A stretch of DNA of 9,474 bases from Nitrospirota bacterium (GTDB taxonomy: Bacteria > Nitrospirota_A > Leptospirillia > Leptospirillales > Leptospirillaceae): NCBI GenBank assembly GCA_021802325.1, contig JAKAAM010000036.1, forward strand, positions 1 through 9,474, written 5' to 3'. The first letter of the stretch is position 1, and each line of letters begins with the position of its first letter. The notes under the pieces were generated by a model. It saw only the letters and a list, made by a program, of their open reading frames with translations, made no database searches and was not told the origin of the DNA. A program made the translations under genes and the position numbers. This document shows, one piece after another, positions 1 through 5,121 of this stretch.

Positions 1-322
1 AGTCAGGGGAGCGAACCATTTCCGGGGCAGGAGAGGAGAGGGCCTCTGATGTTGTCGTAGGGGGGGGAGATGCGGGGGCCGACTGCGCGGGGGAAGGATT
101 GTGGTCCGAGGACGGCTCGCCTCCCTCCCCGGCCTTCGAGGCCTTGATGCGGACAATCACAGAGGCTTCGACCTTGGACATTCCGTGGGAGCGGGCAAAG
201 TCCTCCGCTTCTTTTTCCACGTTCTTGCGGATGAAAAAGGGTACCTTTTTCAGCAAGGCTTGAGCATCATCAGTCCAAGGGATCCGGTCCCCTTCCTGAT
301 CTTTCATCTCGTCCGCTGCCAT
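1..322 (-). CDS. PCP_red-domain protein (3' end cut off by window edge)
   Basis: The frame reads MAADEMKDQEGDRIPW at its start and stays open to the left edge, giving 107 codons. Residues about 14-60 (IPWTDDAQALLKKVPFFIRK, then a helix with E-A-E-D-F-A-R, then HGMSKVEASVIVRIK) match the PCP_red fold: a W-T-x-x-A start, a V-P-x-F-x-R-x-x-V core and a G-x-x-x-V-x-x-x-V end. This domain is known from the C-terminus of the B subunit of dark-operative protochlorophyllide reductase and as small stand-alone proteins in non-photosynthetic bacteria, where its role is unknown. After about residue 65 the sequence becomes a Pro/Ser/Ala/Thr-rich, probably disordered tail that runs off the window. The start at 322 was chosen because GGGAGGA lies nine bases upstream; ATG 307 lacks this. 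The gene diverges from the DUF721 gene. The family call is by eye and fairly secure; the function is not. Confidence 0.72.
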   Translation of the reverse strand, partial: MAADEMKDQEGDRIPWTDDAQALLKKVPFFIRKNVEKEAEDFARSHGMSKVEASVIVRIKASKAGEGGEPSSDHNPSPAQSAPASPPPTTTSEALSSPAPEMVRSPD

Positions 323-364
323 ACCGGTCGGTCCTCCCTGGCGGAACCCTGTCCGCCCTACCTG

Positions 365-395
365 AGTCTAGCCAGAAAGCAAGGAATTGTGCCAA
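365..395 (-). promoter_or_regulatory. Possible sigma70-type promoter for the PCP_red gene
   Basis: On the minus strand TTGGCA (390-395; 5 of 6 to consensus) is followed after a long 19-base spacer by TAGACT (365-370; 4 of 6). It lies about 40 bases upstream of the start codon at 322. The spacer is longer than ideal, so this is only a candidate. Confidence 0.28.
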
Positions 396-491
396 GTCTC
401 CGGCACAGTACCCCGCTCCACCCCATTCATCCTGACAAAGCATGCTTGCATCGATCAAAGAGAGGCATCCTGCGCGCTCATGCGGAGTGTA

Positions 492-520
492 TTGCCTTGG
501 GTACAATTGCGAGCTATTAT
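492..520 (+). promoter_or_regulatory. Candidate sigma70 promoter for the DUF721 gene
   Basis: TTGCCT (492-497; 4 of 6) and TATTAT (515-520; 5 of 6) are separated by exactly 17 bases. Transcription would begin near 527, about 50 bases before the ATG at 578. The site also supports placing the gene start at 578 rather than further upstream. Confidence 0.45.
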
Positions 521-577
521 GCCACAGGAATAAAAAATTTCGCAAACATCCCCGTTTCTTTCCATAAGGCGCATTCC

Positions 578-1090
578 ATGCAGCGAAGATCGGCCGATGA
601 GACATTTGCCCCGCTGGCAACCCTTTCCCAGGAATTCATGACACGGATGGGTTGGGAAAAAGAAGTCCGGCTGGCCGACCTTCGCCGTCTTTGGAATGAC
701 ACATTGGGAGAACCCATCGCCCGCGTCTCCTATCCATTCTCCCTCTCGGAAACCGAGATTGTCATCGCCTGTCTCTCTCCTCTCTGGAAGCGGGAGCTCT
801 CCTTTCTCGAGACGGAAATCCGGGACAGGCTGGGCCGAAGCCAGCAGACCTTTTCCTCCCTCCCCTTCGTCTTTCGTGTGGTCCGCCCCTTTCGCAAGGG
901 GTCAACAGAAAGGGAGCGGCCCAAAGGAGATGCGCCCAAGATTGAGGCCCTCTGGAAAGAAGCCGAGAAGATTTCCTCACATCTCCCGCCAGCATTGAGG
1001 GAACGGGGACGCATCTTCGTCCTGGGCCAACTTCTCGCCGGAGCTCACCTCGATCTTGAGGCCCCAAAAAACTCCCCACGACGCGCCTGA
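578..1090 (+). CDS. DUF721/DciA-like protein
   Basis: This 170-residue protein has the DUF721 pattern. An amphipathic N-terminal segment (residues 11-36, with L-x-x-L and R-L-x-x-L) leads to LWNDTLGEPIARVSYPFSLS (38-57), where W39, G44 and I47 fit the family W-x-x-x-x-G-x-x-I-A core. Then come a beta strand (EIVIACLSPLWKRELSFLE, 60-78) with W70 and the E-L-S motif, and F98-R100 ending the domain. Residues 105-125 are a charged linker; the C-terminal helix (about 122-155) matched nothing I recognise. DUF721 includes DciA, the replicative helicase operator of bacteria lacking DnaC, so a role around DnaB loading is possible but many DUF721 proteins are uncharacterised. The frame is open back to 101, but the 5' part runs antisense to the PCP_red gene. 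ATG 578 has AAGG eight bases upstream and a promoter 60-90 bases upstream. Confidence 0.75.
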   Translation: MQRRSADETFAPLATLSQEFMTRMGWEKEVRLADLRRLWNDTLGEPIARVSYPFSLSETEIVIACLSPLWKRELSFLETEIRDRLGRSQQTFSSLPFVFRVVRPFRKGSTERERPKGDAPKIEALWKEAEKISSHLPPALRERGRIFVLGQLLAGAHLDLEAPKNSPRRA

Positions 1091-1104
1091 CCTCTTCTTC
1101 CCGT

Positions 1105-1133
1105 TTCACATCCCTCCGATGGCATGCTACATT
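1105..1133 (+). promoter_or_regulatory. Extended -10 promoter for the ttuB-ttuA operon
   Basis: TTCACA (1105-1110; 5 of 6) is followed by a 17-base spacer and TACATT (1128-1133; 4 of 6), preceded by TGC, the extended -10 signature. Predicted transcription starts near 1140, giving a leader of about 55 bases that ends in the AGGAAGGA ribosome site at 1183-1190. Confidence 0.55.
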
Positions 1134-1195
1134 AAACGAACACATTCCCAAGAGAGATCACCTCCGGAGAGCCTCCTCCTTCAGGAAGGACATTC

Positions 1196-1444
1196 ATGTC
1201 AGACAACGCCCAGGGTTCGCCGCGGGAGTCCGGTCGAACCCTCAAGATCATCAACCACCAGACCGGAACGACCCAGGAGATTCCGGCCGTGAAGACGGTC
1301 CAGGCACTTCTTGGGAAGCTGGGACTCTCTCCCGAGACGGTTCTCGTCATCCAGGACGACACCCTTCTTTGCGACGATGATCCGATTACGCCCGACCTTC
1401 CCGTTGAAGTGCGCCCCGTTATCTCGGGAGGATCACATCCATGA
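1196..1444 (+). CDS. ttuB: ThiS/MoaD-type ubiquitin-like sulfur carrier (TtuB-like)
   Basis: This 82-residue beta-grasp protein follows the ThiS/MoaD pattern: a first strand (TLKIIN, 15-20), the T-V-x-x-L-L-x-x-L-G-L helix (34-44), ETVLVIQDDTLL (47-58), a D-P-I turn, and a last strand VEVRPVISGG. Members of this family carry sulfur as a C-terminal thiocarboxylate made by an E1-like adenylating enzyme and pass it to a partner. The partner is almost certainly the TtuA-like enzyme encoded by the overlapping next gene (ATGA, four-base overlap). The start has AGGAAGGA five bases upstream. The oddity is the C-terminus. The diglycine (G78-G79) is not terminal but is followed by Ser-His-Pro, so thiocarboxylation would need prior trimming, as with QbsE-type carriers processed by a JAMM peptidase. 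No peptidase is in this window. The symbol reflects context; ThiS or MoaD duty cannot be excluded. Confidence 0.78.
   Translation: MSDNAQGSPRESGRTLKIINHQTGTTQEIPAVKTVQALLGKLGLSPETVLVIQDDTLLCDDDPITPDLPVEVRPVISGGSHP
1431..1443 (+). promoter_or_regulatory. Ribosome site for ttuA that also encodes the ttuB diglycine
   Basis: GGGAGGA lies eight bases before the ttuA ATG at 1441. The same bases are the GGA GGA codons for Gly78-Gly79 of the sulfur carrier. One stretch therefore sets translation of the second gene and the functional terminus of the first, which suits coupled synthesis of the two partners. Confidence 0.7.
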
Positions 1445-2379
1445 AGTGCCGTGCCTGCAAAAACAAAGCCGTCATCCGGCTCCCCAGCCACAACAGCGCT
1501 TTCTGTCCGGAGTGCTTTGACCGTTTTACCCTTTCCCAGACGAAAAAGGCCATCGACGACTACGGCATGATCACGGCCGGAGACCATGTCCTTGTCGCCG
1601 TCTCGGGGGGCAAAGACTCCCTGGCCCTTTGGGACATTCTCACACGACTGGGTTATCGCACCACGGGATTTCACCTCGACCTGGGAATCGGCGAGTACTC
1701 GGCCGAAAGTCGGGGCCATGTGGAAGCCTTTGCCTCCCGACACGGCCTTCCTCTCGTCGTGGAATCCCTGCGGGACTCCGTCAACGGATCGGTTACCGAC
1801 ATCGCCCAGGCCACTCGCCGACCGGCCTGCTCGGGATGCGGGATGTCGAAGCGTTACTTTTTCAACAAGGTGGCCCTGTCCACCAACGCCACCGTACTGG
1901 CCACGGGTCACAACCTCGACGACGAGGCCTCCCGCCTCTTCGGCAACCTTCTCCACTGGCACGACGAATATCTGGCCAAAAACCGCCCGGATCTCCCGGC
2001 CATCTCGGGGCTTGCAAAAAAGGTCAAGCCCCTTGTGCGCCTGACCGAGAAGGAGATGGCCGCCTATGCCTTCCTTCGAAAGATCCCCTACGTCGTCAAG
2101 GAGTGTCCACACTCCATCGACGCCAAGCAGATTCTCTTCAAAAAGGTTCTGGGAGAGATCGAGGCGGCCTCTCCCGGAACCAAACATGCCTTTCTCTTTG
2201 GATATCTCGACCGCATTTCCCGATGGTATCCCGAGGCCTCGGGGGAGGAGGCAGAAGAGGAGGCGCCGACCGGACGCTGCGAACAATGCGGAGAAATCTC
2301 CTGGACTCCGGTCTGCAGCTTCTGCCGTATGAAGGAAAAGGTGGCCCGGGAGCTCTCGCGGCAGGAAGAGTTCCGCTGA
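1441..2379 (+). CDS. ttuA: TtuA-family tRNA 2-thiolation enzyme
   Basis: This 312-residue protein belongs to the TtuA/TtcA group of PP-loop ATP pyrophosphatases, which adenylate a tRNA uridine or cytidine and replace its oxygen with sulfur. TtuA uses a TtuB thiocarboxylate to make 2-thioribothymidine at tRNA position 54. Visible in order: an N-terminal zinc site (C3, C6, C22, C25); the PP-loop SGGKDS (55-60); C130 and C133 in PACSGCGMSKRYFF; GHNLDDEASRL (156-166); C222 in VKECPHS; and a C-terminal zinc site (C280, C283, C292, C295). C130, C133 and C222 are the three cysteines that hold the 4Fe-4S cluster in Thermus TtuA, and here they fall at the same residue numbers. The two zinc fingers separate TtuA from bacterial TtcA. 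The overlap with the sulfur-carrier gene strongly supports the assignment. The gene is full length with no visible defects. The modified base in a non-thermophile is inferred. Confidence 0.88.
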   Translation: MKCRACKNKAVIRLPSHNSAFCPECFDRFTLSQTKKAIDDYGMITAGDHVLVAVSGGKDSLALWDILTRLGYRTTGFHLDLGIGEYSAESRGHVEAFASRHGLPLVVESLRDSVNGSVTDIAQATRRPACSGCGMSKRYFFNKVALSTNATVLATGHNLDDEASRLFGNLLHWHDEYLAKNRPDLPAISGLAKKVKPLVRLTEKEMAAYAFLRKIPYVVKECPHSIDAKQILFKKVLGEIEAASPGTKHAFLFGYLDRISRWYPEASGEEAEEEAPTGRCEQCGEISWTPVCSFCRMKEKVARELSRQEEFR

Positions 2380-2382
2380 CCT

Positions 2383-2435
2383 GATCCCACGAACATGACG
2401 GTTCAAGATATCAGGGCACCGTCAAGGGTGGGATC
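2383..2435. repeat. Nested inverted repeat between convergent ttuA and ackA
   Basis: GATCCCAC (2383-2390) pairs with GTGGGATC (2428-2435), and inside it TGACGGT (2396-2402) pairs with ACCGTCA (2418-2424). All 15 pairs are perfect, with a small internal loop and a 15-base apical loop. Only TTT follows on the plus strand, so it is not a textbook terminator. It begins four bases after the ttuA stop and ends 15 bases before the ackA stop. It probably ends or protects both transcripts. Confidence 0.5.
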
Positions 2436-2450
2436 TTTGCGATGATGGCT

Positions 2451-3551
2451 CTAACTTTTTCCCTCAACCACCCGAATTGTTTCACGGGCGATGGTCCGAT
2501 CCTCCCTGGCATGAAGGCACCAAGCGGCAATTGTTGAGGACGGCGTTGAAATTTTCCGGTCCCCTGAGGCAAACCGGTTCGACAGAGCCTCCTCCGACAC
2601 CCCCAAAAAGCCGATTTTTTTCATGACGGATGATCGGGCCTCCCACGAATGCTCCCCGATCCCACCGGTAAAGACCAACGCATCAATCCCCTCCAGGACG
2701 GCGGCAAAGCTTCCGATCGTCTGAGCCACCGAGGTTACCGCCTTTTCGAAGGCCAGCTCTGCCCGGGGATCCCCCTCCCCCTTGCGCCTGACAATCTCCC
2801 GAAAATCCGAGATCCCTCCTGAAAGGGCAAAGAGACCGGATTCATGGGTCATTTCGGCCTCAAGCCGAGGAAGGGAGTCTCCCCCATGAAGAAGGAAGGG
2901 AAGGATCCCCGGATCAAGCGAGCCAGGCCGGGTTCCCATGATCAGCCCCGCAAGAGGAGTCAGTCCCATGGAGGTCTCAACGGAACGTCCGTCCCTGATG
3001 GCGCAGACCGAAGCCCCGTTTCCCCAGTGTACGGCCACCAAACGCTTTGGAAGGGGAAATCCGGAAAGGGAGGGGAGGCGGTGGACGATATCGTCGTAGG
3101 AGAGGCCGTGGAAGCCATACTTTTCCACTCCCCGCTGGACCCAGCGGTCAGGAACTGCATAGCGCCGGGCCGTCTCGGGTAGGGTGGAATGAAATGCCGT
3201 ATCAAAGACAGCCACCACGGGAAGGGAATGGCCCATTCCCAGAAGAGCCGAAAGAACCCGTATGGCCACGGGAACATGAAGGGGAGCCAGGTCGGCAATG
3301 GCTCCGAGCGACTCCAGTGTCTCTCCTGTCACCCGGACCGACTCCCGAAAGAGACGTCCCCCATGAACAACCCGAACGCCGATGGCATCGGGAGGAGCTT
3401 CGTGGCTCCAGAGGGAGAGGGACGCAAGACCCTCCCTGACCTTTTCCACCGAATCGTCGAGATCGATCTCATGGTCTGAGAGGATCCTCTCTTCCTGAAG
3501 AAGGGTCGCCTTGAGGGAGGAGGAGCCGGGATTGATGCACAGAACTCTCAT
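2451..3551 (-). CDS. ackA: Acetate kinase (short form)
   Basis: This is a 366-residue ASKHA-fold kinase interconverting acetate + ATP and acetyl phosphate + ADP, coupled to acetyl-CoA through phosphotransacetylase. Matching the Methanosarcina enzyme by motif, the active-site residues are present: N7 (CINPGSSSLK), R60 (GVRVVHGG), H92 (PLHVP), D117 (VFDTAFH), H148 (KYGFHGLS), H175 (HWGNGAS), R208 (SMGLTPLAGLIMGTRPG) and E350 near the C-terminus. FTGGIGEHSWEAR (294-306) is the adenosine-site loop. It is about 30 residues shorter than typical AckA and departs at some usually invariant places: V93 for Asn in PLHNP, and GIGEH for GIGEN. These fit a divergent but active enzyme. ATG 3551 was chosen because AAAGG lies seven bases upstream; a TTG two codons earlier would sit on that ribosome site. 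No pta or phosphoketolase gene is adjacent. Butyrate or propionate kinase is a less likely alternative. Confidence 0.88.
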   Translation of the reverse strand: MRVLCINPGSSSLKATLLQEERILSDHEIDLDDSVEKVREGLASLSLWSHEAPPDAIGVRVVHGGRLFRESVRVTGETLESLGAIADLAPLHVPVAIRVLSALLGMGHSLPVVAVFDTAFHSTLPETARRYAVPDRWVQRGVEKYGFHGLSYDDIVHRLPSLSGFPLPKRLVAVHWGNGASVCAIRDGRSVETSMGLTPLAGLIMGTRPGSLDPGILPFLLHGGDSLPRLEAEMTHESGLFALSGGISDFREIVRRKGEGDPRAELAFEKAVTSVAQTIGSFAAVLEGIDALVFTGGIGEHSWEARSSVMKKIGFLGVSEEALSNRFASGDRKISTPSSTIAAWCLHAREDRTIARETIRVVEGKS

Positions 3552-3587
3552 GGACAAGCCTTTCTCAAGCAGTACAATCTTGCCCTG

Positions 3588-3615
3588 ATCTTACCATGCT
3601 CCTGTTCTTCTCCAA
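3588..3615 (-). promoter_or_regulatory. Candidate extended -10 promoter for ackA
   Basis: On the minus strand TTGGAG (3610-3615) is followed by a 16-base spacer ending in TGG and then TAAGAT (3588-3593; 4 of 6). TGn before the hexamer is the extended -10 feature. Transcription would start near 3581, giving a leader of about 30 bases. Confidence 0.4.
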
Positions 3616-3682
3616 AAACATTTGGCACACCAGACATCTTCGCTCCTCGAGTGCATCATTAATGTCGCATTCTCGACTTTGG

Positions 3683-3700
3683 AGGAGCCATGGGGCTCCT
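3683..3700. repeat. Small perfect hairpin in the ackA-ppk2 divergent gap
   Basis: AGGAGCC (3683-3689) and GGCTCCT (3694-3700) form a seven-pair stem with a four-base loop. It lies between two divergent genes, so a terminator role is unlikely. An operator or 5' leader structure is possible but unsupported by anything else. The rest of the 286-base gap shows no gene. Confidence 0.3.
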
Positions 3701-3837
3701 TTCCCCAATCCCTTACTCCCGGACTTCTTCGAACAGATCACACAAAAACCATAAAAATCCATCGGAATCAGAGACTCGTCATTCCCCCCCTTTTCTGATA
3801 GTCTGTCCTAAGAACCCCTCTACGGAAGGAGCATCCC

Positions 3838-4650
3838 ATGGCCCCTCGCCTCAAAAAAAACACAAAGGATACCGGTTCTCCCGAGACCTCTCCAGAGTCC
3901 GCCACCTACCATCAAGAGCTTCACGACCTCCAGATTGAGCTCGTCAAATTCCAGCGCCATCTCATCAAGGAAAACGAAAAGGTCCTTATCATCTTTGAGG
4001 GACGGGACGCTGCGGGCAAGGATGGCACGATCAAGCGATTTACCGAGCATCTCTCTCCACGCGAGAGCCGCGTCGTCGCTTTGGGAAAGCCCTCGGACCG
4101 GGAGGTTTCCCAATGGTACTTCCAGCGATATGTGGCTTACCTTCCTTCCGCCCAGGAGATCGTCTTCCTGAACCGAAGCTGGTACAACCGCGCCGGCGTG
4201 GAACGCGTCATGGGATTTTGCACCAACGATCAATATGAGGAATTCATGGAGACCGTCCCCTCATTTGAGCAGATGCTTGTCCGTTCGGGGATCCGTCTCT
4301 TCAAATACTACCTCGACATCGACCGTGAGGAACAAAAGAAAAGACTCGCCAGCCGGGAACATGACCCGCTCAAACAGTGGAAGATCAGCCCCATCGACCT
4401 CGCCGCACAAAAGCACTGGGACGCCTATTCGAATGCCCGAAACCAGATGTTTGCCCGAACCCATTCGGCCTTGGCCCCCTGGATTGTCGTCAGGGCAGAC
4501 AACAAGGATCACGCGCGGCTCCAGACGATCCGGGACTTTCTCTCGAGAGTCTCCTATAAGGGGAAGAAGGAATCCGTCGTCCTGCCCGATCCTTCGACCG
4601 TCTTTCTCTACTCCCGATCCTATCTCGACAATGGGATGATTGCCCCCTGA
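3838..4650 (+). CDS. ppk2: Polyphosphate kinase 2 (PPK2 family, class I type)
   Basis: This 270-residue P-loop kinase transfers phosphate between inorganic polyphosphate and nucleoside diphosphates; class I members mainly make ATP or GTP from polyphosphate. Visible motifs: the Walker A segment FEGRDAAGKDGTIKR (53-67); the SQWYFQRYVAYLP helix (91-103); the Walker B/lid segment FLNRSWYNRAGVERVMGFC (110-128); FEQMLVRSGI (143-152); EEQKKRLASR (164-173); DPLKQWKISPIDL (176-188); and the YSNARNQMFARTH helix. Length and the single kinase domain fit class I or III rather than two-domain class II. The SWYNRAGVE form of the lid favours class I over the AMP-specific SHYE type. The first position of the Walker B motif is N112, where many members have Asp; both occur in the family. 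GGAAGGAG lies eight bases upstream of ATG 3838. The first 25 residues are a Lys/Ser/Thr-rich tail. Polyphosphate is a common store for energy and metal tolerance in acidophiles. Confidence 0.9.
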   Translation: MAPRLKKNTKDTGSPETSPESATYHQELHDLQIELVKFQRHLIKENEKVLIIFEGRDAAGKDGTIKRFTEHLSPRESRVVALGKPSDREVSQWYFQRYVAYLPSAQEIVFLNRSWYNRAGVERVMGFCTNDQYEEFMETVPSFEQMLVRSGIRLFKYYLDIDREEQKKRLASREHDPLKQWKISPIDLAAQKHWDAYSNARNQMFARTHSALAPWIVVRADNKDHARLQTIRDFLSRVSYKGKKESVVLPDPSTVFLYSRSYLDNGMIAP

Positions 4651-5044
4651 TCAACCCTCCGCGGAGGATAAAAGGGGCTAGGAAACCATCCTCCGAGAGG
4701 AAACCAGGGGGCATCTGAATTCCAGGATTGATTTTCAGTCTTCTGGCCGTCTCTATCTTTGAATATAAGTTCTCCTCATGGCCGACGTGTCAGAATTGCC
4801 CCTAGAGACCTAACCCATATGATGGAACACCCCTAATCAGGAGGAGTTCATACCCGAATTTCTTCCTCCGATTCCCGTTGACTCCATTGCCTCCAGAATC
4901 GTATCGACTCAGATCTCCCCTGGAGTCATCAACATCCGGGGGATCCTCCCTCTTTCCCGTTAACATGGAGCGCCTTCAGGGAGGCGAAGGGGCGGGCCGT
5001 CCCGTTTTCCTTCCTAGTCCTCTTGCTTTCTCTTCTCCTCCGTC

Positions 5045-5074
5045 TTGCCTTTCCTGGCCTGTTGAGGATAGTAT
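5045..5074 (+). promoter_or_regulatory. Possible promoter for the rpn gene
   Basis: TTGCCT (5045-5050; 4 of 6) and TAGTAT (5069-5074; 4 of 6) are 18 bases apart. Transcription would start near 5081, within the AT-rich inverted repeat that follows, and about 40 bases before ATG 5122. Both hexamers are weak. Confidence 0.35.
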
Positions 5075-5076
5075 GG

Positions 5077-5104
5077 GTTTATTTTCATCTCCATAAAAAT
5101 AAAC
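5077..5104. repeat. AT-rich inverted repeat at the rpn transcription start
   Basis: GTTTATTTT (5077-5085) and AAAATAAAC (5096-5104) are perfect inverted nine-mers around a ten-base centre. The repeat sits right after the proposed -10 box and ends seven bases before the AAGGA ribosome site (5111-5115). It could be an operator or a weak hairpin near the 5' end of the mRNA. Confidence 0.35.
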
Positions 5105-5121
5105 ATAAATAAGGACTATCA

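Larger units (their letters stand above)
4651..5121. other. Gene-free 470-base stretch between ppk2 and rpn
   Basis: No reading frame here has a credible start, ribosome site and coding character. An 8-bp inverted repeat (CGGAGGAT 4662-4669 with ATCCTCCG 4688-4695, 18-base loop) just after ppk2 could be a weak transcript-end structure, although no T-run follows. The part from about 4715 to 4960 has scattered stops in all frames and mixed composition, which may be decayed sequence; I could not match it to any element. The last 60 bases are distinctly AT-rich and hold the rpn control signals described separately. Confidence 0.5.

Noticed and set aside
101..577. Upstream extension of the DUF721 reading frame to an ATG at 101
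   Set aside because: It runs antisense to the PCP_red gene up to 322, has no family resemblance, and would include the promoter at 492-520. The ATG at 578 has a ribosome site.
1629..2384. 251-codon plus-strand frame inside ttuA
   Set aside because: Out-of-frame shadow of ttuA with Arg/Gly/Pro-rich noise.
1132..2406. 424-codon open frame on the minus strand
   Set aside because: It is antisense to the clearly coding ttuB and ttuA genes and shows no recognisable domain; it is a by-product of GC-rich codon use.
3565..3762. 65-codon minus-strand frame upstream of ackA with several cysteines
   Set aside because: No ribosome site, no domain, and it overlaps the likely ackA promoter; too short to support.
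3820..4233. 137-codon minus-strand frame over ppk2
   Set aside because: Antisense to well-conserved PPK2 motifs.
4780..4860. Possible insertion-sequence end (TGTCAGAATTGCCCCTA and nearby CCCCTA)
   Set aside because: I found no matching inverted partner, target duplication or transposase fragment, so I cannot call it an element.
4878..5096. 72-codon plus-strand frame before rpn
   Set aside because: Ser/Pro/Leu-rich composition without a ribosome site; it overlaps the rpn promoter region.
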